From: Okapia johnstoni
Taxonomy: Eukaryota > Chordata > Mammalia > Artiodactyla > Giraffidae
Length of the DNA stretch: 64,000 nt
Assembly (NCBI GenBank): GCA_024291935.2
Contig: CM044309.1
Coordinates: forward strand, 97,489,628 to 97,553,627
Direction: 5' to 3'
Shown here: positions 49,561-61,140 of the stretch, piece after piece
Layout of the letters: every line of letters begins with the position of its first letter
Position numbering within the stretch: the first letter of the stretch is position 1
The notes under the pieces: generated by a model
The model's database searches: none
The model's input: the letters and a program-made list of their open reading frames with translations, nothing else
Told to the model about the DNA's origin: nothing
Position numbers and translations under genes: made by a program

Positions 49561-51304
49561 TAAGATAATGTGTTGAGCTGAGAGCTAATTGAGTAGAATT
49601 AAGTAACTGAATCATTCATTTGACTATGAATACTTTCAATAACCAAAAAGCAGCCAAATTTTATCCCATTTTTCCATAGTTTTAAAAGACAAGCAGTGCT
49701 TTCATGTCTAGATGACAGCTTGCCACATAGATACTCACGTTAGTTTACATCTGTATAATGCTTTAAAGTCACATTACTGAAAACATTCAGCCAAACATCA
49801 GTGTGTGATTTGAGAAAGTGTCCTCTCTGACTGATGTGCACAACTGACTTTTGTTTAACAGTATTTAACATTTGAGGAGCTATCCATCAATGAAAGAAAC
49901 AACACAATGAAAAGATCAGTCCTCTGAGCCTCATGTAGCAAGGGGAAAAATATAACCCATTGGGAAAATTCAGTGCATCAAAATAAACTCAATGAAGTTC
50001 ATCTTCTTCTGGGATTTTTAGTCAATATTTTAAGCCATCTGGGATGGAAAGGAGAGACTGAAATTCACACTATTATGTAGTTGTCATTTGTGAAATACTA
50101 TCTGCAGAAATGCAGTAATGGTTCCCTTCTCAAGAGGATTTGATATATTATTAATTATAAGGAAAATATAATTATTTTTATTAAATTTGCAGACAGAATA
50201 TGCTGACTTTTCAGATGTAGTCCAAACATAATATAAAAATTATAGTAAATATTGTCTTTCATTACTCATTTGTTAAAAATGCACATAAGATTACCTTTAC
50301 TCATTTCAAAAATATTACAAATATTTCCCCCTATTTCTTATGTTCTTTGAAGTTAAAACCATCTTACTATGACCTTTTTAGTATTCTGTAATTTGATTTG
50401 CTTGCCATGGCCAGCTTTCCCTGTTTACCACCTCAGGACCCTATGATTAGAACAGACAACCGGTCAAAATGTAGAATATTGAAAAGGTCAAAACAATTGT
50501 ATTTACTATAAAACTTTTCCAAGGGCAAGAAGAAATATTTATATCTTGAAATATGCTTCAAATGACAAAATGTCAAAAGAGTAAAAGTGGGCAAGATTAT
50601 ATTCAGTTTATGATGACAAACATAAAAAGTAAAGAGACCCAAGAAGGTATTACAACTAACAGTAATTCATGTGTTTATTATTTTGATTGTTAAAAAGGCC
50701 TCTTATCAATATACCAAAGGTAACTTTGAAGTATGAGAAGAATAAGACCAAAAAAATGGCTTAATTTCATAATTTTCTAACTGACAATTCACAGGATTAT
50801 ACATGTTTGCAGTGTTTAGTAGTATTAAAATGAGTGTTCTCTACTTCAACAGAAAAAAAAAAAAGCTTATCTTATAAATAAGATAGAGCTGGGCAGTCCA
50901 TTAATGCATCTATTTTACAGTGGGAAAATCATTATACAGTTAAGACACATATAACTAGTCAAGTTTTATGAGAAGGACTTACAGATTTTGCATTTTTGCT
51001 CAAGTGATATGAGCATGCTTTCTACGAACATCATTAAAAATATATTTAATTTGCATGAGTGCATTTTATATGCTTTCAAACCATAGAAGCTCAGCACAGG
51101 CTATTACAATCTAGCATTTATGGAGGAAGTGCATTCATCCTCTTACTCAGTAAGTATATTTTTAGTGCCTAACATGTTCTCATCATTATTTGACTGTTTT
51201 GCAAAGAAGTGGTGGCAACTAATATGACTTTAATCATGTTAAGCCATAAGACAAGTTAAAAAAGGTAAAACAGAAGGATACACTGATAAAAATAGCCCTA
51301 TACA
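49561..51304. other. 1.7 kb without recognised element
   Basis: AT-rich, with an A-run near 50855. No repeat or gene recognised. Confidence 0.55.
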
Positions 51305-51415
51305 AATACATATATATATTCACCAATTTGAAATTTATATATAATATATTATATATTTATTTATATTTATATATTATATATATCACATATAATATATATC
51401 TCTATATATATATCA
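51305..51415. repeat. AT-rich low-complexity tract
   Basis: About 110 bp of TATA/ATAT/TTTATA units, partly palindromic. Confidence 0.9.
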
Positions 51416-51831
51416 CCAGAATACCAGTTTGATTTTTAAAGGCTATGGATTTGTAATTAGAACTTGAAAAAGAAGAAATAGCATTAACAAATGTCTAGTA
51501 AGAATATGTGAGGAGTTTCAAATTCAAATGTTCAAAACAGGAATTGAGAACAGTGGAAATATCTTCAGAAGATATATTGGACTTGAACATAGATGGTTTA
51601 CAACATTATATTCTGGATTTAAAAAAAAGAATAGGTATTGGGGATGATTACCAAAAATGAAATCCTATAGATCATCATCAGCTACTGGAACAAGCCAGGG
51701 TATTTCATCACTTGAAACACAAAGATAGAATGAAATGTAGGTCATACTCGCATGGTTCCATCACCAATGGGTAAAATTAAATACAAACAATAATCTGAGT
51801 TCTATTACTTGAAGAATAGAAACACAACTAT
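51416..51831. other. 0.4 kb without recognised element
   Basis: Nothing recognised. Confidence 0.55.
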
Positions 51832-52052
51832 GGGCTTCCCTGGTGGCTCAGCAGGTAAAGAATCTGCCTTGCAATGCAGGAGACTCAGGTTTGATCCCTG
51901 GATGGGGAAGATCCCTTGGAAGAAGGGCATGGCAACCCATCCAGTATTCTTGTCTGGAGAATCCCATGGACAGAAAAGCCTGGCGGACTACAGTTCACAC
52001 GGCAGCAAAGAGTCGAACATGACAGAAGTGACTTAGCACACAAGCACACAGC
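51832..52052 (+). mobile_element. BovA-type SINE, sense
   Basis: GGGCTTCCCTGGTGGCTCAG head, GGTTTGATCCCTGGATGGGG, TTCTTGTCTGGAGAATCCC middle, and GTGACTTAGCACACAAGCAC end. AACACA occurs before and after, too short to be sure of a duplication. Confidence 0.96.
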
Positions 52053-52608
52053 AACACATAGTTTATAGAAGAGGAAGTACAGTTGTTTAACAGGCATATG
52101 GTATGTTTGAACTATTGAGAGAAAAATAATTGCATATTAAAACAAGATACGTAAAGATAAGAACTCAAGTATGCTGAAGTATGTCTACCAGAAGTGATAA
52201 TGAAAAACAGAAACTGAGAGAGACAGACATCACCATAATTGCCAAGGAATAATGTACAAAATTACCTAGATGCCACAAATTATTCTCTTGGTTCAAAATC
52301 TAATTTAACTCCAAAGCATTTCAAGTTCCTTGATATTGACTTCTAACCTGTAACCTTATAATAAATGCTTCATAAATTGAGAACATTCTAAATTGTTCTA
52401 ATGTTTACAAAGAGACCTACCAAATGATCCATACACATGAAAAAATTATTAACCGCATTAATGATAACAAAGCATAGCAATCATTCTTGGCCGTTGATCG
52501 CCTACTCTTTACTGGGAACATATTTTGCAAAGGCCTGCCTTTGGGGTTAATAGCAGAAAAGCACCAAAGTTTCGCTTTTGTGAAGATTAAAGGAAAAGTA
52601 ACAGGTAG
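52053..52608. other. 0.56 kb without recognised element
   Basis: Nothing recognised; the 52480-52600 part is of mixed composition. Confidence 0.5.
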
Positions 52609-52752
52609 TCAGGAAGATCCCCGGTGAAGGTCATGGCAACCTACTCTAGTATTCTTGCCTGGAGTAGCTCATGGACAGAGGAGCCTGGTGGGCGACAGTC
52701 CATAGGATGGCAAAGAGTTGGACACAACTGAAGCAACTAGCACACATGCAGT
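52609..52752 (+). mobile_element. BovA-type SINE, 5'-truncated, sense
   Basis: Starts within the element at GTCAGGAAGATCCCCGG and runs to GACACAACTGAAGCAAC. The tRNA-derived head is absent. Confidence 0.94.
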
Positions 52753-53387
52753 AAAAATACTGCCACTGGGGCAACAGTTGTCCACCCCTCTCCCTCTGGA
52801 TTCAGGCTGACATTAGGATTTAAAGAATGCCTTGTAACCAATGCCACTTTTTCTCCAGCTGCTGAGCTGATGTCTTCACTTGAGGAATTGCTTAGTACAG
52901 TTACACCCCCCACCCACCGCCAACCACACACACACACACCAAAAAGCAAAGACAAAACTGTCCCTTAAGTGCATGAGGTTTCTTCCTGATAGAATGAATC
53001 CTTACACTACCCCTTGAACTCATCTAGAAAAAAATAAACACTTTAGCTCTTTGTTTATACTGTTGCCAGAGTCACCAACGCCTAGAGAGGAATACAATGT
53101 CCCAGACTGAAAATAAGAAAGTTTCTGAGGAGTAAAAGATAATTCTTCAAAAGAGAATGAAGACATTAAGTGCAGATATTTCTACATGTATTTATTTTAT
53201 AATTAGAAAAACAATTTTTATCTCACTTTTTTTTTACAAAGACAAAAATGGAAATAAATTGCAAAAGCATGGGCGAGCTAAAGAAATAGAGGTGCATGCA
53301 TGCTATGTTCATGGACAGGAGAATTTAATAGTGTAAACAGTAAAATTCTCTCCAAGTTTAAAGCAATTTTAAAGTGATCTGAACTGG
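52753..53387. other. 0.63 kb without recognised element
   Basis: Contains a C-rich CACCCCCCACCC-like patch followed by (CA)n at about 52905-52938. No gene. Confidence 0.55.
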
Positions 53388-53600
53388 GAGGTCTCTGGTG
53401 GTCCAGTGGCTAAGACTCCGTGCTCTCAATACCCTAGTCAGGAAACTAGATCCTACATACCGCATCTAAGAGCTCATATGCTGAAAATAAAAATCCAGTC
53501 TGCAGAAACTAAAGATCTCACATGCCACAACAAAAATTGAAGATTCTGCATGCCACAACTAAGAACTGGTGCAGCCAAATAAATACATATGAAAAATAAA
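53388..53600 (+). mobile_element. CHR-type tRNA SINE, longer form, sense
   Basis: GGAGGTCTCTGGTGGTCCAG, TAAGACTCCGTGCTC, repeated CATGCCACAACAA/CATGCCACAACTAAG units and GTGCAGCCAAATAAATAC tail are typical of the longer cetartiodactyl CHR form with CCACAACTA repeats. Confidence 0.9.
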
Positions 53601-54379
53601 GTGTATCTGAGCTTAGAGAGGACCGAGAATAGGAAAAAACCATCTGAAGAAGAACAATAAGGATTGGGGATTCTATCTATAAGATATTAGGGTCCATGAA
53701 ATTGATAATGGGTTTTCTAAAATGATGTAGATTGAATGATCAATAGAACAGTGAGTACAGAAAGAGATACTTGTATAGAAGAAATGGTGATCCATATTAG
53801 AACTAGCAAGCCAGACCAGAGAGGCAGATTTACAATACGTGGAGGTAAAATATAATTATCTACGTGAAAAAATTAAACAGGTCATTTACCTCACATCATT
53901 CCAGGGAAACAATTTCTAGGGAATTAAATGTTAAAACTTCAAAATTTAAATTAAATATAATGATGACTTCCTGACAGCATATATAAGTTTTAGAATGAAA
54001 GCAACATTGCTTACTCTAAAAACCCATAAGTTTGTTTACAAAAAAAAGCAATCAAAGACACCTTCAAGTAAATTAAGATTTTTGACATGGGATACAAATA
54101 CTATAATTGAAGTTAAACATTAAATGTATGAATTTAATAATAAGAAATAACTGAAAAGACAACAATCTTGAATATAAGTCAAATAAAATATGGATATTAG
54201 TATAAAGAGGCAGAAAGACTATGAGTGGAGGCAAAGTGATGTTTGAAAAGAAAATACCCAAAACTAAGAAAACATAAGAACCCAAATAGGATAAATTCAA
54301 AGATTATTCTCAAACACATCATAGTGAAATTAATACTTAAAACTAAACCAAGAGAAACATTTTGGGGCAAAAAATAGTT
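53601..54379. other. 0.78 kb without recognised element
   Basis: AT-rich, nothing recognised. Confidence 0.55.
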
Positions 54380-54619
54380 ACATTTAGGTGGTCTTCCCAG
54401 GTAGCCCTAGTAGTAAAGAACATGTCTGCCAGTGCAGGAGACATAAGAGATGGTGGGTTAGATCCCTGGGTAGGGAGATCCCCTGGAGAAGGATATGGCA
54501 ACACACTCCAGTATTCTTGCTTGGAGAATCCCATGGACAGAGGAGCCTGGTGGGCTACAGTTCCTGGGGAAGCAAAGAGTCAGACATGCCTGAAGCTACT
54601 TAGAACACATGCACATTTA
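54380..54619 (+). mobile_element. BovA-type SINE, sense, 7-bp duplication
   Basis: GGTCTTCCCAGGTAGCCC head to CTGAAGCTACTTAGAACAC end (54387-54612). ACATTTA at 54380-54386 and 54613-54619 is the target duplication. Confidence 0.94.
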
Positions 54620-54746
54620 AGGGGAGGGGAACTGGATTTCACCTTTTGATGGAAAATAATATCAAATACCATGTTGACATAAATTTTAAAACCACCGCAC
54701 CAACCTGTTGGAAACTGAAAAGAGGTTATCTACAAACACAGCTAAA

Positions 54747-54971
54747 GCTTTTAAGCAGGAAAAGTGAAAGTGTTGTCTGACTCTTTGCGACTCCATGGCT
54801 TTGCACAAGGCTCCTCTGTCCATGGAATTCTCCAGGCAAGAATACTGGAGTGGGTTGTCATTCCCTTCTCCAGGGGATCTTCCCAACCCAGGAATCCAAC
54901 CCAGGTCTCCAGCATTGCAGGCAGATGCTTTACCATCTGAGCCACCAGGGAAGCCTTTATGCATTTAAGCA
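54747..54971 (-). mobile_element. BovA-type SINE, antisense, 11-bp duplication
   Basis: SINE at 54758-54960: AAAGTGAAAGTGTTGTCTG tail to GAGCCACCAGGGAAGCC head. GCTTTTAAGCA (54747-54757) and GCATTTAAGCA (54961-54971) form the duplication with one mismatch. Confidence 0.95.
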
Positions 54972-55226
54972 TAAGAATGTCATTTGGTAAGCAGTGGAAT
55001 GCTCTGAGAGGTTCAAAACTCCCTATAATAAGGTCAAACATACAGTTTGCTAGTATCCAGCACACACTACCCTTCTGCTGAGCACACCTAACCACCATGA
55101 AGATAAACGAAAATCACATCACCCTCTTCCTTCTCACATAAGAGATTTTCTGGACTTTTTTTTTTTTTTACACAAGGACTGATTGGATACATTGTGATTA
55201 AAATAAGCTCTATATTAACATAGGTA

Positions 55227-55490
55227 TCAGTTCAGTTCAGTTCAGTCGCTCAGTCGTGTCTGACTTTTTGTGACCCCATGAACTGCAGCACGCCAGGCCT
55301 CCCTGTCCATCACCAACTCCCAGAGTCTACCCAAACCCATGTCCATCGAGTCGGTGATGCCATCCAGCCATCTCATCCTCTGTCGTCCCCTTCTCCTCCT
55401 GCCCCCAATCCTTCCCAGCATTTGGGTCTTTTCCAATGAGTCAACTCTTCGCATGAGGTGGCCAAAGTATTGGAGTTTCAGCTTCAATAT
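55227..55490 (-). mobile_element. BovB LINE 3' end, young, antisense
   Basis: Begins with TTCAGTTCAGTTCAGTCGCT and keeps many CpGs (CAGTCGTG, GCACGCC, CATCGAGTCGG, CTGTCGTCC, CTTCGCATG), unlike the other BovB copies here. Breaks off at CAGCTTCAATATC. No target duplication could be read. Confidence 0.97.
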
Positions 55491-56744
55491 CGTATGTACC
55501 ATTCTAAATTTCCTGCAATTCACCCATTTGCTCTGTTTATTAAATAAAGAACATCTTCTAAAAAATTACATATTTTTGTATTAATAGCAAAATGGTATTT
55601 TTACAGCCATTACTATTGCAGATATGTATATTTAGAGGAATATTTTTTGTATGTACTTTGAGTGCACTTTTTTATGGACATTTTGTATTAGACAAGAGAA
55701 CAATGCAGCTATTTTGTTAAGATTGCATTTTAATAACTTGAGCTAAAGGATTTTCTATGTCTTGTGCATAGAATAGAATTGATTTATGAGGAAGGATGAA
55801 AAGGTGTTCATCTTTTATTCCCCAAATACTCCTGTTCTAACAAAAGTGTCAATTTAAATTGATTGGTTAGCTAGTGCAGCACACTTGCATACAACTCAAA
55901 AAATGGGATGTTCAGCCTAAAGCTTAGAAAGCTAATATTTTTATAACTTCAAATACGTTTGCCCAAGGTTTAAATGAGTAGCTCTTTGTATCTGACATGT
56001 ATTTGTATTAGACTGTTAGTTTAAATAGCTTTAACTTGGTTATATCCTTGATTTAAGTACTAATCATCATTTTGTCTGAAGTTTTTTTATGAGCAATTTT
56101 TACTTACAGATTGATGTTTATTTCAGGTTGCAAAATATTGTTGAAGGTAAGCATAATCAGAAATTGTACATAGTTATTTTTACTACAATGTTAAGCTTCA
56201 TAAAAACGTAAACTCCAATTTTTCCATATGAAAACTCAATATGTCAGTTTGCTTTCAGTAAATATATAAATATAATTTAGGTGCATATTAATTTTAGTTT
56301 TCTTAAGTGTCATGTAGTCTAAAAATGTTTACATTTACATGAAAAATTTGTAATTAAGTAAAAATAGCAAACATGCTGAAAACTCCTAAAATGCTTTGAT
56401 TTTAGTAAAATAATGCTTATTTTAAGTTCCACAGATTCAACCAGCAGGCTAGCTGTGTACTCATGGTCGAATCTCTGGAATGAGCAGCAATGAAGGCATC
56501 TATTTCTATGCCATAATTTTCTTAATGTATTAAATTATTTATGAAGTTAAATTCACTTTTTAATCGTGTTACTGACATAACACTGGTATTCCATATTTGA
56601 GGTGAATTTGTTTTAATCGCCATGAAACTATATAAGCTTTTCATGGATGTTTTACTTCCATCCATTACTTATCAGTGATCTGTTGGTATCTCAGCGTCAG
56701 GTATTGAGGTGGCTTACTTTCATTTACTTCCTTCTATCACACTC
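55491..56744. other. 1.25 kb without recognised element
   Basis: AT-rich, nothing recognised. Confidence 0.55.
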
Positions 56745-56986
56745 GGTGATTTTAGGGCCCAAGAAAATAAGGTCTGTCATGGTTTCCACTGTTTCCCCAT
56801 CTCTTTGCCATGAGATGATGGGACCGGATGCCATGATCTTAGTTTCCTGAATGCTGAGTTTTAAGCCTGTTTTTTCACTCTCCTCTTTCACTTTCATCTC
56901 GAGGCTCTTGAGTTCCTCTTCACTTTCTGCTATTAGGCTGGTGTCATCTACACTTCTGAGGTTGTTGATATTTTTCCCAGCAGTGA
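56745..56986 (-). mobile_element. Internal BovB fragment, antisense
   Basis: About 240 bp from TGATTTTAGGGCCCAAG to TTGATATTTTTCCCAGCAG. Both the BovB 3' end and the 5' part are absent. The YADD box here reads SVDD on the minus strand. The 114-codon minus-strand ORF 56724-57068 spans it and its flanks; it is a relic, not a gene. Confidence 0.95.
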
Positions 56987-58985
56987 AACATGAGCACTTA
57001 TTAAATAAGTTAGAAAATAAGCAACTATTGCTCATAAAACAGTGGGAAAAAGATGTGATTATTTTCATAATTATGTGCTTAAAAAAACTACATTAAGATA
57101 GCTTTGACCTTCAGTGCTCAGAGGTCACAATTGGTCACAATACTTTATACTCCATTATTATCTAAAAAGACAATTACTGAGTTCCATCTTACTTCCAATA
57201 TCTTCAGATCCTCCTGATTATACTTCTGCCATTAGTCTTTACAGTCTGAAAAGATTGTAAATAAAGAATGTAGAAAAAAAAGGGAATTTTAAGCCATTTC
57301 TAACAAACTATTCGAGTAAAACCAATTACAAAACTATTCATAAGTCTATCAACTTCCCTGATCATTTTATTCATAAATCTTGCATTGACATTTGGATGAT
57401 TCTATTTTTGAGTGGTGGAAGACTAGTACCAGTATTTGAAAAGTATGGTAATTTATCAGGGCATCTGACCACTTGATACTTTTCAGATTAGCCAAGTTGT
57501 TTCATTTTATTTGGAAACACTCTTAGAATTGATAGTTAATATTTTATTACATATATTGTGTATAAATATATTTTAATTCAGCATTTATAATTCTTTATTA
57601 ATACAGTTTAATTCTAGTTTTATACACAGTTTACAGTATATTGAGCTTGAAAACTAGAATCCATTGAGAAGGAACACAGTTCTCCAAAAGAAACACAAAC
57701 ATTAACATTCTAATGTCTATATATGGTATTGAAGTGAAATGTTTTTTTTATCTGTAACATTTAATCTTATTAGAGAAAAAACTATGTAGCAGTTATACTC
57801 TGTGGACTGTATTGCCATTGTCATATTGTGATTTTCTTGTTTTGCTTTTCCTAAAAGCCATTTTTTTCATTACATCAATATTTTTTGTTTGCTTGTTTTT
57901 TTTTTTGGGGGGGTGGTGTTTTGGTTTCAACTCATATTTTCAGTTCCATTCTCTTGTCTTTCATGATTTATTGATGACATTGATGTGGAAATTTATGATA
58001 TTTGATGTTATTTCTTAGTATTTCAGTTAGTATACTAGTGAATTAAATGAAAACTCTTCCTACTTCTATGTCACCCTTTTTCACTGCTTTACCTTCTGTC
58101 CAATTCTTCTGTCCTGTCATTATTGACAGATTTAAAGAGGCATTTCATTATTCATAAAATGAATGTCTAGAAGACATGATGATTTCATGTTGCTTTTTTG
58201 GTATCAGTTATGATTTATTAGTGATTGATCTATTTGTTATGCAAAGATAAAGTGAAGATAAAATATGTGGGAAAATGTTAGCTGTCTTACTTGAGACAGA
58301 CGATGAAATAAAACTCCAAGAGAAAGGGAGAAAATTTTATTATTTTGGAATGATTTTATTCTATCATTTTGGAATGTTGACCTCTTCCAACTACTAGAGA
58401 ATTATATTTTTGCTTTTGATGTGGCTGGACTTTAACTTCCTAATAAAAATGTTTCAAATGATATATCTATAACTAACATCAACTTCTTAGGTAAATATTA
58501 ATACTTTACATCATATCTTTCTGTTTTCTTGTATTGTTTTCATATCAATTGGTCGTCAAATTAAAATATTAAATTTTCCTTTATTGAGTAACTGAGCAAA
58601 TAAAATCACAATTGAATAATTAATTCAACAAGCTTCACTTAAACTACTACTACCTAATTATGTGTGGTTTTCTGACAAACTGTCTTATTGATTTTTATTT
58701 ATTTTTTGAAAAACACATACTGGAGAAAATATTCTTAAAAGTAAACCAATGGAAACACGTATTAAATTCTCTGCTTATGCTTACATGAGTTTTACAGAAA
58801 TATTCCTTGGAATGCTTAATCATCTCTGTTTCTATAATTCAATATAAAAGCATAAATCAACTCATTTTTGTCTCCCCACCTTTCCCACAGTATCTCTCAT
58901 ATCTATATTTACTTCTCTCAGATCCTATAGCTGCTATTTAGTTCATATGCTATTTATATATTTTTCTGATTCAGTTTTCATTTTT
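56987..58985. other. 2.0 kb without recognised element
   Basis: AT-rich with a T-run ending in seven G at about 57896-57914. No repeat or gene recognised. Confidence 0.55.
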
Positions 58986-59032
58986 CAAATATATATATAC
59001 ACACATATATATGCTATATATGTGTGTATATA

Positions 59033-59067
<35 letters not shown>
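58986..59067. repeat. (TA)n/(CA)n/(TG)n composite microsatellite
   Basis: ATATATATATACACACATAT to TATATATGTGTGTATATATA, partly palindromic, ending in a TA run. Confidence 0.95.
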
Positions 59068-59136
59068 AAACAAGGATTAAATGCAATTTTCCTGATTTTT
59101 CCTCCATATTCCCTTGTCATTTTCTCAGGCTAATAT

Positions 59137-59374
59137 TATTTAGTGCTACGAGATAACCAACAACAGCTTATTGCATAGCAACATGGAACTCTGCTTAATG
59201 TTATATGCTAGCCTGGATGGGAAGGGTTTTGGGGCAGAATGGATACATGTACACGTATGGCTGAGTCCATTTACTGTTCACCTGAAACTATCACAACATT
59301 GTTAATTGGCTATTTCCCAATACAAAAGCTTTTGGTGTTAATAAAAATAAAACTTAAAAATATAATATTTAGTG
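59137..59374 (+). mobile_element. Ruminant L1 3' end, sense, 9-bp duplication
   Basis: About 220 bp of the L1 3' UTR (59146-59365): GGAACTCTGCTTAATGTTAT, GGGGCAGAATGGATACATG, CACCTGAAACTATCACAACA and TTGTTAATTGGCTATTTCCC with an A-rich end. TATTTAGTG at 59137-59145 and 59366-59374 is the target duplication. Confidence 0.96.
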
Positions 59375-59425
59375 TTTTGTTTTAGATACTATCAACTGCT
59401 ACAGTATGAAGAATCCATGAGATTT

Positions 59426-59443
59426 TATATATATATATAAAAC
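59426..59443. repeat. Short perfect AT palindrome
   Basis: TTTTATATATATATATAAAA, a small self-complementary sequence. No function inferred. Confidence 0.85.
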
Positions 59444-59477
59444 CTTCATCTACTTTGCCTTCCTCTATCTTCCAACA

Positions 59478-59597
59478 CTGGAGAAAGACATGGCAACCCA
59501 CTCCATTATTCTTGCCTTTAAAACTCCATGCACAGAGGAGCCTGTCGGACTACAGTCTAAGGGGCGGCAGAGTCGGGCATGACGGAGCACTCTCACA
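59478..59597 (+). mobile_element. BovA-type SINE, 5'-truncated, sense
   Basis: CATGGCAACCCACTCCATTA, TTCTTGCC, CAGAGGAGCCTGTCGGAC and GTCGGGCATGACGGAGCAC. Only the right part is present and it is fairly diverged. Confidence 0.92.
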
Positions 59598-59664
59598 TGT
59601 GTTTTTCCACAGTCATTTCACAGCTTTTAGTTAAATCTGTATTCAATGTCATGCTAAGCAAGAA

Positions 59665-60205
59665 TCTAAACTGGCTACCATGATCTTCATCCTGTATAAT
59701 CTCTTCCCCTTGAATGTGGGTAGGATGTGTGATTTTATTCTTTTCAATGCAGTATGGGGAAAGGTGATAAATAGGCTGCCACTCTCAATTCGATTATCTT
59801 GTAAAATTCTATATTAGCAGAGTGGTGAGAGAAACCCTCTTGCTTGGCTTGAAGAAGCAAACAGTCAGGTGGTGACCTGCCTACAGGGAGGGGAACATGG
59901 CAGGGAACTGCAGATGGCCTCTAGAAGCTAAGGGTTTCTTCCAGCCAACAGGACTATCATCACACAACCACAAAGAATTGAATCCTTCCAACAACTACAT
60001 AAATTTGGAAAAGGACCATGTGTTCCAGAAAGAAACACAGCATCCTCAACACATTACTTGACATCTCATGAGAAAACGCAGCTATGCTTTGCTGGACTCC
60101 TGACTTGTTAAACTAGGAGATAGATGTGTGTGTGTGTGTGTGTGTTTAAGCTGTTAAGTCTGGTGATAATTTATTATATGGCAACAGAAAACAGACACAA
60201 ATATT
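59665..60205 (+). mobile_element. MLT1-type (ERVL-MaLR) LTR, sense
   Basis: Landmarks in order: TTCCCCTTGAATGTGGGTAG, GGCTTGAAGAAGCAAACAG, GGCCTCTAGAAGCTAAGGG, CCACAAAGAATTGAATCC, GGACTCCTGACTTG and TTTAAGCTGTTAAGTCTGG. Nearly the whole LTR is present without internal viral sequence. Confidence 0.88.
60125..60145. repeat. (TG)n inside the MLT1 LTR
   Basis: A 21-bp TG tract at the place where MLT1 copies have a short GTGTTGTTTT, so it likely expanded from that seed. Confidence 0.9.
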
Positions 60206-60584
60206 TACACTATTGTGACTGAAAATAGAAGTTATAGCTAAAGCATTATACTAAATTTATAATTTGTTTCTTATACAACTTTTTGTTTCCATGATGTTAA
60301 TAATTAGTGTTTTTCTATTGTGATTAGTAATCCATGTGCCTATGATTAATTATCACATGATTCTCTCTAGATGCATAACCCTGCATTCAGAGTATTAAAA
60401 CACCTGTACCATCAGGACATCTTCTAGGGCCCCTCTCTTCATCCTCCAAAGGTGACTGGTTTCCTTCTGATAGTCCTAATCAACAAATGTCATTCTAGCA
60501 TCTCCATTTCACATCAACCTGAAGTGTCCTGTCCCTCTTTTCTGTGATGGTTTTTATATCCCTTGTATCTTAGGTCTTCTACTA
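60206..60584. other. 0.38 kb without recognised element
   Basis: Nothing firm; the mixed-composition part after 60370 may belong to the L1-like stretch that follows. Confidence 0.5.
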
Positions 60585-61140
60585 CTTTGCTTACTCTGTT
60601 GTTTTGGGGAAAAACATCCTCCAGTAGCTTTTCAAAAGAAGAATACAAGGCAGATACATTTTGTAGTACAACCCCAGCAACTTCAGAACACATGCTGAAA
60701 TCCAGTTAGACTTACTCAGATTCACTTTGTCCAAATTATTCCTTTCTCTTCTTTCAGAAGAAGGCAGGACAGTCACTTATGAGATGATTGAAGAAGATAA
60801 ATCTGAATCTCTCTGCTTTCCCTACCCATTCACTTCCACTTTCATAGTTTCCTACAGCTACTGATTTCTGAGTCTTTTAAGAATTGGTCTCAAAGTTATT
60901 TCCAGTTTTTTTGGTGCCTTAGATTTTATCTGGCTCAAATCTACTAGTTCAGTCAGTGTTCACCCATTCTTTCTTCCTGTTTTCAAATGCTATTGTTGTC
61001 TCTTTTCCCATTGTTTTGGTCATGAGGATTTCTACCTGTTTATTTATATCCAATTAGTGTAATTTCAGTATGGCTTCAGAAATTCAGGAGGTATTTCTGT
61101 GTTTGTTCTGCTATTTTTTAACCATAAGCTCTAAATTATA
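60585..61140. mobile_element. Ancient L1-related relic
   Basis: TTTGCTTACTCTGTTGTTTT, AACATCCTCCAGTAGC, CATTGTTTTGGTCATGAGG and GTGTAATTTCAGTATGGC fit known pieces of old L1 (L1ME/HAL1-type) sequence. Diverged; orientation not settled. Confidence 0.45.
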
